64,000 nucleotides of DNA, from NCBI RefSeq assembly GCF_018143015.1, contig NC_054755.1, positions 8,797,124 through 8,861,123 on the forward strand. The letters are read 5' to 3'. How positions within the stretch are numbered: the stretch's first letter is position 1; each line of letters opens with the position of its first letter. A program made the position numbers and the translations under genes. Source of the stretch: Lytechinus variegatus. Lineage: Eukaryota; Echinodermata; Echinoidea; Temnopleuroida; Toxopneustidae. This document shows positions 21,849 through 36,800 of this stretch, one piece after another. The notes beneath the pieces were generated by a model, which worked only from the letters and a program-made list of their open reading frames with translations, ran no database searches and was not told the origin of the DNA.

Positions 21849-24800
21849 GTAACCATTGATACATGTAGCCAGGCCCGGCCCCCGAAGGCGAAGCTACCGC
21901 TCTAACATACTGTCACTACAGTGTGTATCCTCAGTCATACTACTCTCATAATCGATTTTGTCATTGGATTGTAAAGTTACTCCCATTTTCATTCAGTAGA
22001 GGCGCACGGCCAATATGGGAGACTCTCTCCAATAGGGGAGACAATCTCCCACATTGGAGACTTGCTTTGCAAAAGGGCAAAAGAAACAACACCAACAAAA
22101 GCATGATTTTTTCCACCCAAAATTTTGTCTCACTGAGGTCAGAAGCCCATTTGTTTTGTGTGTGATTGACAACAAAAATCCTTATCAAAACAAAAGTAGA
22201 TGGTGAATTTTTAAAGTAGACGGTGAAAAGGGGTAATTTGTCATGAGGAATCTGCTTATCACATTTTTATTTGCCGCCAAGGTAATCCTTTTGCCGCAAA
22301 TGTAAACAAAGTAAATTAGTCTCCAAAACTGGAGACTGTCTCTGAAATTGGATACCCAAATTCTTTACAAAAGTCTCTGATATTGGAGATAATTTCCCAC
22401 ATTGGAGACAGTCTCCAATATTGGCCGTGCGCCTCTACTGTCATTAGGCACTACGGAGTCTTTGAAGCCAAAGTAGGCCTACATGAAGTAAAATAAGCCC
22501 TCGACCTTGTTAATGAAACTTGAAAGCTTATGAATTTTTTGTACGACGCTCCCTCGTCAACTGTCACTTTCTGACTAGGTCCTAAATAAAGTATTAACAT
22601 GCCAGAGGCACTCATTCTATGAACAAGGTTGTGATACAACCTAACCCAGGGAGCTCAGGACTCGTCCGTGGAATAAAATTATTCAACAGACGAGTCCTGA
22701 CCTGAGGCTGAGCTCGCGCTCCCTGGGTTAATGAGTGCCTCTGCCTTTGGCATATACAGACATGTGCTATCCAAAATGGGGTCGCAATAGCACTCCAAAT
22801 GAAAGGGGGGAAAATATATTACATGTATGCACTTAAAATTAATGTTGTAAGTTAGAGCAATTACGGGATCGGAGTTCGGTTCGGAAGTTTTGCTCCTAAA
22901 ATCGGATATCGGATCGGAAGATATTCAAAAACAAAAAAAATCATTAAAATTTGTATGTGGCCGGCGCGTGGACAAATGCGGCACGTGGACAAATGCGGCA
23001 CGCTACACTGATGGCAGAATTTGTTTTGATCTCCGACAAAAGCGGAGGAAGAAGATGATGAGTTGTTTTGATCTCCGACATAATCGGAGGAAGGAAAATA
23101 AGATAATGACGTTCCAGCGCGCGACACTACTGCCGATCAACGATAGGCCTCTTCTCTACAACATCGTGGTGATGGCGGAGGTAATTGTAATCTCATAAAA
23201 GTCGCATGACCTCCCGAAAAAGACGTATTATTATCCAGAGTTGTATACCATGATATTCACCTTCTCTACAACATCGTGAGGTAATCGTAAACTTTAAAGG
23301 TCGCATGACCTCCCGAAAAAGACGCATTATTATCCAGAGTTGTTTACCATGATATTCAGTTATTCACCTTCTCTACAACATCGTAGTGATGGCGGAGGTA
23401 ATTGTAATCTCATAAAAGTCGCATGACCTCCCGAAAAAGACGCATTATTATCCAGAGTTGTATACCATGATATTCACCTTCTCTACAACATCGTGAGGTA
23501 ATTGTAATCTCATAAAGGTCGCATGACCTCCCGAAAAAGATGCATTATTATCCAGAGTTGTTCACCATCATATTTACCTTCTCTACAACATCGTAGTGAT
23601 AGCGGAGGTAATCGTAAACTCTTAGAGGACGTATAGTCAGATAGTCGTAAATATTACCGCGCATGTCAGCGTGTTCAACTAAATCTTATTTGCCTCCGCT
23701 TAAGATCAAAACATAGCGTCTTTTCGTTGTTTTTCTTCCTCCATTTTTGTCGGAGATCAAAACATATCACCAATTATCATCATCATCGTTTTGTTCGTCC
23801 CCGATTATGTCGGAGATCAAAACAAATCATAATCTTCTTCTCCACCTGCCTTTCCTCTAATATCGGAGATAAAAACAAATCATAATTTTCTTCCCCTTTA
23901 TCTTCTTTTCCTTCCACCGCTTTTGTCTGAGATCTAAACAAATCACCAGCACATTTTGACGGCAAACATGTCGCCACATGTTTTTTTTTTTGTCTTGTTA
24001 TGTTTTGGTTTTTCCGATCCGATTTTTTCCCCACTGGTCAAAAATCAGAGTTCGGAAAAATGTAGAAAAAAGGGGAAAATCGGATCGGATCGGGAATTCG
24101 AATAAAAATCGGTTACAGCATTACTTAAAATGTACATGTACTATGTAGGATGGGGGGTCGGGTGTCCGGACACTTTATCTTTTTTGAAGCCTTCTTTTTT
24201 GTCTGTGGATTACACTAAAAATATGAATCCATTACTTGTAATCATTTTCTATTTTGTTCTTTATAATATTTCCTAACATTTTGTACTAAAAATTGATGAA
24301 TCTTCGCTGGTAAATTTTTCCAAATGACATTCTCAAATTGATTGTCCGGACACACAACAACTGGGTATACCTCGATTATATGGATGAACAGATGAAGGTC
24401 TATCGGGACACAGTCTTGACATCGAGGCACAAACCCTCAAAATAAGGAAAAGTTACATGTGTAGACCTCTGTCGTGTTCGTTCTCCTAAACGGAAATTAT
24501 TCAGAGTCAACATGTAGATCTAGTTTAAGTACTACCAGCAGCTTGATTATGCCAAATATCGGACGCTGTTTCCAAGTATCGGGCACGTAAAGTTGTGCAC
24601 TGAGATCAATTTCGGCAATTGAAATCATGCGCTATAAATTCCAAAATAATTGCTTGATTGTTGAGGAAATAATATCAGCTGCGCCTGCGCAAGTGATGAT
24701 TTTGATTATCACTTATCACTATCCCTGACTATCAATTTTGGTACAGAAATCAGAAGGGCCTAATAAATAGTTACATGTGCTTACCAAACAGACCTCTTTC

Positions 24801-27800
24801 GGCTCTAAACATCAGACATGCGTGACATTGTTCTGAAAACGAGCGTTAATACTACAGCATGCATTTCCAATTCAATCGGCCGATATGTCTGATGTTTTAA
24901 GAGTGCCATACAGTGCAGGGTACATGCATGTACATTGTACAACAGGTCAAACCGAAAACCTTCATTTCATAGAATCATTAAAGGGGAATCCAACCCAAAT
25001 AAAAACTTGTTTTTATAAGAAAAAGAAAAATCAGACAAGTTGATAGGTGAAAGTTTGAACAATATTGGACAAACAACAAGAAAGTTATGAATTTTTAAAA
25101 GTTGTAAATATTGGTAATCACTATATTCATGGAGACTTCAAATTGGCCGCATATGGGATGGCACAGTGATGTAAGGCAAGGACTACTCTTCCATGTACTC
25201 CAATACATATTATGGCTAAAATGTCATTTTTCCCAAAAGTTTTATTTCAAATTATATTTTTCTTTCATAAGGACATAAAACAATATACTACCTGGATTAT
25301 ATTTAGATTACTGTCCCAGGGAAATTGGTACTTAGAAGAAAACCACAAATCCCTGATAATAAAGTACATGGCCTATGGGAAATTTGTCCTTGCCCCTTGT
25401 CATAATTTACTTACCCTGTTGCCAATTTGAAATCTACATAGTATTAGTGATCTCAATTTTAAAGCAGCTATAACTTTCTTATTGCTTGTCCGATTTCTTT
25501 CAAACTTTCACCATTCTGTTTAATTTATTTTTCTTCTTCCCAACATAACATTTTATGGCCAAGGCTGGATTCCCCTTTAATTATGATTTCTTTGAAATTT
25601 AGACCTCAGCAAAAACTAAAACAAATTGAAATTTTATATATTAATTAAAAGTTTACATAAATTCGCATATACCCATTATGAAATAATATAATAAAATATA
25701 AAATAATAAAATATTTTTAATGCAATTTTTGGAATTCCCATTAAATTCCTTTGAAAATCTGAAAAAGTATACATGTACATGTCTTGTGAATTGATAAATT
25801 TGACGACAGTACATATTTTTGACCATTTTTGTGCTGATGGGTGCACGATCATTGGATTTCAGCGACGTAACACAAATGGGGCGAGTTCAAGAACATGGCC
25901 TGTTACAAAAACCCTCAAGAAACAGAAAAAAAGGAAGAAAAAAAAGGGAAAAAAATGGTCAAGGTATGACGTTAGGGGTCTACTCCTTAATAGATCCCTG
26001 TTCTTGCTTTCTTCATTTGGCGTCCGTTTCATAAAAAATTACAGCTATTTTAAAATCACTACCGTGGTAACCTTGATTATAATTGGTTGATGAGCCCTAG
26101 TTAGCAATTAGCATGGAAGTTACCATATTTGTAACTCTTAATGAAACGGGCCCCAGTTTACATGTATCATGTGTAACACAAGGTTTTCTTTCCCTTCATT
26201 TTCAAGCATTATTTTCTTACTCTGTTTTTCCATGTATTTAATTTTCCACTCAAGTTCTTTTATCTTTTCCCACTTGATATCTGTTTCCACTTTCCATAAA
26301 TCTTGTCCTATTTCTCTTTCACCCCTTTGTTCGTACTTGCCACCATTCTAGCTATTTACCCCCTTCCCTTTCTAAATTATCTCTTCGTATTTGCCCCTTT
26401 GTTTCTTTCTCATCTATTTTCAATCCCCATCTCACTCTTTCCTACTTTATCCATCTCATTTTTAATTTTGTTATGGGGGGGGGTCCATAAACAGCAACTA
26501 AATATTCTTTCCAAATCCCTTTCATTTTAATAGCTCTGTCGGTACAGTACTATCATTTTCAATACAAATGAAAACAAGACATGAAAGTATTCTCTGGTAA
26601 TAAAATAAAAAATAGTTTAAGAAATTTCCTTCGACACTCGTACTGTATGTACATGTAGAGTTTAATTAACAAGAAATTTCATACATCAGGAATTTGGGGG
26701 TTGTGATAATTTTGTTTTTAAAGAAAGGACTTTTTAGAAAAATGTAAAGACCCTTTCCATCTTCGTCACTTTGTAAGTCAGACTTTTCAATCTTGAATTT
26801 TTGGAGTATTTGAATGACAAAATCTGGTACACTAGTTCTGCAGATTGAAAAAGATTTTTAAGAAAAGAGAGATGAATTAAATTAAAATCATCATGGTTAA
26901 CATAAGTGTTCAAAAATTCAGACCATGCATAGGCCTATTATATTTATGCAACACATATTAGTCTTCTTACACCTAATAATAAACTTCTAAATACAACATA
27001 ATCAATTAAACCTGTTAATACATTTTACATACTGCTCTCTACATGTACAATGTACATGTATTCTATAACAAAAATGTGTTATGATTTCTTGTAAATATAT
27101 AAATTGTTAGGATTATTAAATATATGAATTGTATATGATAGACAGAATTAAAATTTGATATGTTTTGATATTTTGAAATACAAAAAAATGATACTAATAA
27201 TTATTTAAAAAAAAAATGAAATGGGATTTTCTGGGCAGGTGTGAGAAAAGTCCTTATTAAAAAAAATCAACATACCGATACACATTACATCAACTCCATC
27301 CTCATTTCTAGGGTGACACAACAAGGGATTTTTTTTTTGTCACAGGGGAGTAGAATATGCAGAACAGTTAGCCAAAGTGTGGCACATACATGTACCCCCT
27401 GTGCCCTCCCAGGATCCACACCTGAATGAAACACTGATTAACTTATAAACTGTTGAAGGTTGTATTTCTCTTTGTGGTCCAGTCACTGTTCTATTACTTA
27501 AAGTATTTATCATCATCATTAACTTCACTGAAAAATGTAAAACTGCATCATCTAATAGGACAAATTATAACATTACAATTTTTTTTTAATCAGAAATCTC
27601 AAATATGAAACGACGATTAGAGAATGAATGAATGAAATGAATTTTAATATAAAAAAATCTACAATCTTTGTAATCTGTGAAGAACTGCTTGATAAGTATG
27701 ATTGATCATGATGTGAAAATTGACCTGCTGAAAAAAGGTTATTATTTAATTAAACTTATTCTGAAACTGGTTGCATTGCAGTTAGAGGAACTGTTGGTCT

Positions 27801-30800
27801 ACTGAATCCCCTTCAAGCAATGATTCCCTATAATCATTAAAGAGAAATTCCAGTAGTTGCAGTAAACGCTGATTTCATGAGAAAGTCTGTAAAACCAGGC
27901 CTAATTGTCAGAATATCATCGAGGATCTAGATCTGGTACAGTTACATAAACTGAACTTTGTGAAATCTTGAAATCTACGCTGAAAAACGTTCACACTGAA
28001 GATCACCAACACAGATAGGCACACGTGGGACAGTGTATTATTATTGCTGGAATAAAGACCCGACGGAAGTGACCGAATCCGCGCTTATTTTGCTTATTTC
28101 TCAGCAATTACACAATTTCTCCCAGAATCCTTTGGCACATATTTTTTATTCATACAAACAGACACTTGGGTGGTCATTATATTAGATTCTGTAAAAAGTC
28201 ATTTTGAGATCGTTACCAAAACTGGAATTTATCTTTAAGTTTTGTGTTCAGTGATTTGTCTACACTACAGTGTAGAATGATCAGACATTTTGTTTTTCCT
28301 CTGAACTGTTTTCGTCCAACTCTTCTAGCATTAATTTCACACTATCCAGAAGTGTGGCATTAACTTCCACTGCTACATGTACACTACCCCCCCCCCCCCC
28401 GAAAAAGTTTCCTCACTGTGCATGTATCTAGGGTAACCTGTTGCCCAATTATTTTCTTCCCATCCCTTGACATTCCATCACCATGTAATGTCCACTTAGA
28501 AGATTCAGTAATAGCCTCGCTTATTTGCAGCTTGCTGAGAACGTGAGCCCTGTCCATCATATTATTTGAGCAGATGGAGATGGTAAACTATCTTTATCAC
28601 TTTTAAAGTAACCATTTACATGTACTTTCAACAGTCTATCACATTCCCAGCCTTTGTTGTTGAAACATCATTTTCCCTGCATAACTCCATCACACATTTT
28701 TCAACTGAGGCTTTGTATGGAAGTCCTTTCTCATCAGAATCCCTATCCAGAAGACCTGACTCAAGTGCACTTGACGTTTTTTTTCTGCTTGTCTTTGCTT
28801 CATATCTTTTTCCTTCTTGTTGCAGAACTCATTTTGCTTTTTTGCTTACGAACATTCCTTCTTGAACCCCCGACTTGATTTCCTAGCTTTCTGTGGCCTG
28901 CTGCATATTGTTCAAAGTTCTGCATTTTTTCTTCCAAGTTTTTTTTTTTAATTTCAAGTACTTTTCCTATAGTTTTGCTAACTTGTACGAAGCCCGGTTT
29001 TTTAATTGTCTAACCCCTTCCATTTTTACGATGAGAGCTGCTTTTGTTTCTTTGAGTTCATGTTAAACTTTTTCAAATTTTGAAATTCTATCTGAAAGAG
29101 ATTTTTATACTTTCTCTATTATTCACATACATGTACGTTCCAAAGTCAAGATTTTTTTGTGACTTCTCTTTGCTATCTTGTATGATAATGTCTTCTTTGT
29201 CAAACTTGCATGAAAGTTGTTCCTGTGTGTTTTTCACTTTGGATTCCAATTCATTTGTCACTATTTTTATATTTTTGTTTTTCAGTCTTCCTAATGAAAG
29301 CATACAGCTCTGGGAAAGTTCCTTGCTCTCTTGTTTACTGTAATATACTTGGCTTCTCAATTAGTTCTGTTTCAAACATAGTTTCTTCATCAAGATATTT
29401 TCTATCTTCATTTGACCTATTGTTGTTCTTGTTAAGTTTTGCATGCATTTGTTTTGTTTTCCCACATTCAACATTGATTTGTTTCTGATTATACTTATCG
29501 GGATACAAATGATTAACACTAGAAAAAATCTCAGCCTACCCAAATGCTGTTGAAAGCTCCAGCAAAGTGCGGACTGATGTCAACATGAGACCGTTTATTT
29601 CATCTAAATCTCTAGAAAATTATCTTCCTTCTTGAGTTCTTGTATCTCTTTTATATTTTTTTTTTGCATGAAAAAAATTCTAATTATTGACTCAGATTTT
29701 AGATGACCTTGCCAAAACATTAAGCTACGTGTACCTCTAAAAAAGTCTTAATTCATATCAAAATAAAGTACAAAATGTATTCTTTGTGATCAGTCTATTT
29801 TTAAAATTCTCTGATAAGACTGATATACAACATCAAACCGTCGGTCTGGGGCTACAACATGTCATACACAAATTACAACAACAAGGGAGTATGACGATAC
29901 AAAATGATAGGGCACAGCAATGGGGATGAATTAGTAGTTTAATACTGTATCGTAAGTGATACATGTATATGGATTTAAATAAAAAGTACTTGACACGAAA
30001 GAGTGAATTCAGAACTTTTCAATGATATACATGTATGTAATTGTAATTTTCATCAACCTAATGATTTTAAATCAAATGTTTATAAAACGCGATTTTGCAT
30101 GGTTGACTTCTCGTATCGCCAATGAACGTGCTCTCTACTGAGATACATGTACATGTACCTGATGTTATTGTATATTTTGAGAAATTATTAGGCATTTTGC
30201 CAAGAGTCACTTTCGCTTCCCTGCTTTGTACATGTACTGCATCACATGGATTAGCACTTTCCTTTAAAAATCATTCCCATTGTTACACAAAGTTAGTTCA
30301 AGATTGTATTGTACATGGATGTATGTTGCTACAAAACATGTACATACAGTAGGCCAACATACACATGTACATGTACATTATGTACAGTATTCAATAGAAT
30401 CATACTGTACATGTACATGTAGAGGGGCTGCATAATGCATGATGATGCGTATTTTGATATTCTGTTGTTCTGTAGGGCGCACAATTAAACTTTTGAGCAC
30501 AACTGTACATGTACAGGATGGGAAGACATCTTTTCTGTAACTCCAAAAATTAAAACCTCAATTTTCTTTTTAATATGTGAAGTGCCAATTACCATGAAGC
30601 CAAAATGTTTATTGATGTTAAGTGCAGCGTTGTATTAAATATTTTGTTTTGCATATTATGTACATGTTCTGTACTGTACACTGTGCAGCCCACTGACACA
30701 AGTATGTGTATACATGCACAGGAAAAGGTACATTGTACATTTTGTTGGCTAAATATGTAATGTATATATTGAAGTAAATACCTATGAATTTTTTTTTCTT

Positions 30801-33800
30801 CTTTTTTTTTCAGAGTGACGTCCTTCTGTTCGTCAACAGGTTAGACTCTGTAGAAAATGTCATCCCTTATGAATATGACAGGTTAGTGGTATTAATGAAT
30901 TTTTTTTAATGAATTTATATCATTTTATAGTAAATTTAACAGATGTCAATCTACAATAATGTTATTCTACAATTAGCATTACTTTAAAATATTGCTCATT
31001 AAATTATTCTTCTGAAACTACATATACATGTACTTGGGTGGTATGATATTGAAATCTAAATACATGTACATGAACATGTACATTGTAGGTTTACATGTAC
31101 CCTGTTTAAATCGCAGTTTAAAGAATTTCAAACCACACTTCTACGGAATGTAGGCTTCATAACAGCTCTTCCATATTCGTGGGAATTACGATGTATCAAT
31201 TATTTCATGAAAGGAGAATGAAACCTTTGGAACAAGATACATGTAGCTTGTGGGAAAACAGAAAAATCAAAGAAACAGATCAACAAAAGTTTGAGAAAAA
31301 TCGGACAAATAATGAGAAAGTTATGACCATTTGAATACCGGTATTCCGATCACTAAATGCTATGGAGATCCTCAAATTGACAATGCGACAAAAATGTGTG
31401 ATGTCACTTGTGAGCAACTCTCCCCATTACTTTAGTATACATTTCACTAAAATTGCCTATTTTATCACATCTATCAGTAGATCATGTGTTGTTTCTAGAG
31501 GAGGGCATGTAATACAGATATTTAAAGGATCATGGATGAAGAGTTTGCATCACAATAGGAAAAAGCAAAAAGATACATTTTGAGGGTATTTTATAGTCCA
31601 TCAAAGGGAAATTGTTCACATGTGACATCTTACATCCTTGTCACATTGCCAATAGGAGGATCTCCATAACATTAGTGATAGCAATATTCAAATGCTCATA
31701 ACTTTCACATTATTTGTCTGATGTTTCTCAAACTTTCTTTGTTCTTATTCTTCGATTTTTCTGTTTCAACACACGCCTACTTGTTCCAAAGGTTTCATTC
31801 CCCTTTAACATTTATGATATTTTTGTATTTTACTTTTCTTCCCATTTCACAACTCATTTAACTTTTTTGACCTTTTTTTGAGCTACATTTATGATAAAAA
31901 AAATCTTCGATTGGTGAATGAAGTGACAACTGGCACTCCATAAAATTGTGGTTTCAGGTTTATTGAACCATGGCAATAGGCGGTTTCAAACCGCCTCGAT
32001 CACAAGAATCCCCGTTAAATTACGAGAACCTTTTAAGGCTAAAAAATACCCGTTAATTATTCCTGCATTCACACCGCCCCGAAACACATCTTTTGGGATA
32101 AGTTCCCGAAGTTAAGAGCATGCGCAGTGTGGTCTGATAAGCAGGCAAGGCGGGAGATTCAAAATCACTTACCCAGCAGCCACCCACGCCGCCGTGCCCA
32201 ACGACACGCTGGGATAAAAGTTCCCGTAATTTGCTTTCACATCGCCAATATACCTGCGACCTTGGAAAAATCCCCACGAAAGTTCTCGTAATTTCGCCAA
32301 GTACCTACTATTTAGCGGGTATTTTCTTTCGGGGAAATTACGCGTAGTTTGCTTTCACATTACCAAAATACCTGGTATTTTCTGATCGGGGTAAATTTCC
32401 CGATCAGAGAATACCTGGAACTGGCGAACTTCGAGGCGGTCTGAAACCACCTTATCAGTATCCCACCCCTTGCGTTCATCTGCTATTGTAATTGTGATTT
32501 TTAAAAAAAGGGTCATGTTCGTTTTTCCCATCCTTAGGTACGACTTCTGCCAGACCAAGCAGGAGTATTCCCCGTCTGAGAACCTCGGGCAGGTAGTCTT
32601 TGGTGAGCGCATCCACTCGTCACCGTACAACTTCACCTTTGGCCATAACAACCCGTGCCAGAAGGTCTGTACGAAGAGCTACAAGGCTGATGGCGACGAG
32701 AAGGCAAAGACGGAGACGAAGAAGACGCTGAACTTCTTGCTCCGAGGCATCGAGCTGAATTACCAGCACCACTGGTGAGTTTTCTTTTATGTTGACTGAG
32801 TGTTGAGTGCTTGTTATACCTCGGTCACATTTGCTCTTCGGCGGCCATACAGCGAGGTGAAAACAGCAGTTTTAACATTTTTTGTCCAACTACATATAGG
32901 TGGTTTGATTTAAAATTGATAAACGGCTGTTTTTGACTGGCTGTACGGCTGCTTTAGAGCAATTGTGACCAAGATACATGTATAAGCGGCAAGTTTGCTA
33001 CATGTACCTATTTAGGAAAAAGTTACTAAGTACGCTGCAAGCGTTTAACATTGAGATACAAAGAGTTACAGTTTCCTTTTTTTTCATTGAACTCTACAGG
33101 ATCATTGACAATATGCCAGTCACATGGTGTTATGAGGTACAGGGTGGCTCAAAATATTGTTCTCCTGGTTTCCCTATTGGATGTTACGTGGATAAAGAGG
33201 GCAACCGCAAGGATGCATGTGTCATTGATGTAAGTCTCCTACTTTTATTTCCGAGTATATAACCCATTATTTTTTGATAGACTGTATTTATAACCTACTT
33301 GTAACTTGTTATTGAAAAATCTTGATGTTACAGAAAGTATATTGCTTGTTTGGGAATTATCCAGTTTAATTTTCATGTACATGTACAGAGACAAAGAATG
33401 AATGTATAAAGTACACAACATTCTTCAGTCTAAAATAATTGAATAAATTTTTGAGTCTGTAACAGGACTGTGGTGAAAAAAAATTGCTGCTGATCTTGTT
33501 TCTCTATCCTGTATAGATTAAAATCAATGATTGAATAGATGAATAATCTATACTCAAATTATTAATGAATATGTGTACTTGAGTGATTGATTAAAAACTA
33601 GCACATTAAAAAAGTGTGTAGTTTGTGAAAATGGCAATACCTTTTTTTCCTTTACATCTCATAATGCTTTTATTCAATGTTAACAACATATGTTATTCCA
33701 AAATATTTTTACACTTGTACATTTCAAAAATCTGTTTTTGAAAATTATGACGAGAGTCATGTCTTTTCACTGTTATTTTTTACACCAGGCCCACTACGAG

Positions 33801-36800
33801 CAAGCCTCGCACCACTACATCTTCAACCATATCAACATCACCATCGCCTACCATCCTACCACTGATCAAGAAGGCATTAATCGTCTCGTTTCTGCTAAGC
33901 TTGAACCGCTAAGGTAAGCCCGACCTCAGTCTGCCGATAGGTTTCCATCATTTTCGCACGCGCATGATGCAGGGTCTGCACGAGGAGACTAGATTTACTC
34001 ATGTACTGTGGTTGCTCTCACTTGGCACAGGCAGAAAGATTGGAGTCTAGTCTTCACCCTACACATGTTTTGATTTGTTAAGGTGTCAAATTTGAGTCTG
34101 AGCTTACAGACTAGCCCAAAATTTGCTATTATTAAGAAACATATGGGTGATTTCAAGTATGGTGCTGAAAGGCGGGGTTTATGCTGTGTAAATGCCTATA
34201 GCTTATATTTGGTAAGTTGCATGTAAACACGGGTGGCAGATCCAAGCGGGAGGCACAAAAGACACATGCCCTTCTTTATTCTGAGTGTCACCATTGAACA
34301 TGCACACTAGTAAAGCTAAATCTAGGAAAAATTTGGTCTATTTTGAAACCCTTGATCTAACACAACAGCATGACTTGAAAGGATTGACCCCGAAAAATGT
34401 AGATTTTCAGCGGTTTGTGTTAAAAGGCAGTAAAAGTTGGAGCCGAATATAGTCTGCAGAACCAAATAGGCATAAAGGTAAGTTTACTCATTAGACAAAT
34501 AAATGTTTGGTCCCTAGTTTACGCCACCTGCCCATTTAATTAGGATCCATTTAGTTGTCTTATATACATAATTGATGTGAATTCAAATGTATATTTTAAA
34601 CAGAGTAAGAAACGCTCCAAGCTCCTCACATTTCAGTCATTTGCAACATTCAGAACAGCTTTATAAAACAGCCACCAGGGCCGTCTTACACAGAGTTGCA
34701 ATTGATCCATTTAACCGCAATTATGGAAAGCCAGCAATGCCAACATCTGAAAAATATTTTCTAGATATGTATATTCACACATCCATTTTTTTTTAAATTC
34801 TAAGTGCTTCTCTTTGTTTACAAAGGACATTGCGGAAATTTCCTGTAGAAAAAATTACAACATTGATGGATTTCCATACAGTTGAGGTTGATCGGATCAA
34901 TCATGAATTTTTATAAGACAGGGCCCGGGTTGGTGTTTCGTAAGTTACGATTGACTTTTCGTACAACTGATGACCCTTTCTTGTGCTACAGTATACAGCT
35001 AACCTACATACATGTATAACATAATGTAAGAACATGTTCCAGTTGGACATACAGTTATTCACATCTCTGCAAACAGCTTTTATGAAACACCCCCATATTG
35101 CTACCCTTAATTGTTTGTTGGATTGTGATGTAGCTTTTCTTTCTCTTCATTTTTTTTTATTTGACCAGTATGAAGCACAAGAAACCAGATGAGTGCATCT
35201 TCCCTACCAGTATTGAATATGAGCCAATGTCACTTCAGAAAGCTGAATTAGCCAAAGACTGGGAGATCACTTATTCTTACTCAGTAAACTTTGTGGTAAG
35301 TGGTTTGTTGGATTTAAAAGAGGTTAGGTACCTAGTCAAAGTCTTTTATTATTATTATTTTATTTCGGCAATGAAAAGTGTATCAAATTGGTACAATGTA
35401 ATACGATACATAATGAACATAACAGAGTATAGATGCCAGGGCCAACTTAAGTTATCTGAATTACTGGAGTCAACCATTTGACACTATCCAGTGGGTGCTT
35501 ACATAAAGCAAAAGCAGACAAAAGAGTGAGTGTAAACAAAAAAGCATATGAACAATATATAAAAGAACAGCATGCTTTATATAATTTTCTCTTCATCTTA
35601 TTTAATTAACGATAAATGGATATTGACAAATATAACTTCTATGAATAAAAAATAAACAACAATTTGTTGTGATAAAGGAGGAATCCCGCTATCAAGGCAC
35701 TAAGCATCTTTTCATAGCAGCTTTCCTACATGTACATGCCTCATCACTATGTCTTTGATGAAGCTTGCGGGATTCCCGCGACTTATGACTTGTGACAAGG
35801 TACCTTAGAGCGTCTACCGACTTGACTCAGGCCTGATTTCTGGGTCATTGGTCTAGTAATATGTTGATGGAGTAAAGAGTAACCTTCAGGTACTTGCATG
35901 GAAACAAACTCCAAGCTGGGTAACGCACCATCACTTACATGGCCCCACTGCATAGAAATTTACTATTATGGTAACTTTGCCATCCAGGGGTAACTACCAT
36001 GGTAACGCTGATCAACAGCCAATCAGAATCAACGATTCCATGCAAGTTACCATTGGATGGCAAAGTTACAAAAATTGTAGCTTTTATGCAGCAGGACCCC
36101 AGTTCATTACCTGTAATTTACATGACCTACCAGTGGCCACACATAATTAGCACAAGCTGACTCCTTAAAATGTCCCAGTAAAGTGCCTATGGCGTACAAA
36201 TCAAAACAGCTGAATGATGCACGGTCACCGGCATTGTTATCTTGAAAGAGTTGCAATGTTTTGAATTTCTTGAATTTTAAAATAACTTTCATTTGTTATC
36301 TTTGTTGTCAAACATCGAATATTATAGCCATCAAATGTCTCAAATCAGAACTCAACATTTTGTGAACGTTCGATTAGTGTAAAAAGTAGTATTTGGTTGC
36401 CGGTTGTTGGTAAACTGGTCGAATGCATCAAGTGTTTTGCTCCAAGGCGTAGACAAAATATTGGTTATTGGTACACTTTGAAGGTTTTGATAGATTGGTT
36501 GTAGCTTTTAAATATTTTACAATGATTTTTGTTGTTGTTTTTGTTGCAGCCAAACACCCATGTTCGTTGGGCTTCTCGTTGGGATTACATCCTTGAATCC
36601 ATGCCACACACCAACATCCAATGGTTCAGGTAAGAGATTGGGGTTTGGGTTCGTTCGGTATGTTCAATTCCCTTTCTTGCTGCATCTGTCTTGTATCGGA
36701 CATGTACAGAATTAGCATACATGTGAGGAATGTGCTGGGTTTTTTTTTCATTTTAAAGCACAGTCAGAGCTTTGTTAACATGTAACAGCTACTTTTCTAT

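Noticed and set aside
23151..23640. CRISPR-like array
   Set aside because: Units are contiguous 100-110-bp tandem repeats without unique spacers, in animal DNA.
29088..29360. 90-codon intact minus-strand gene
   Set aside because: It is one open piece of a longer frameshifted sequence, best treated as a pseudogene.
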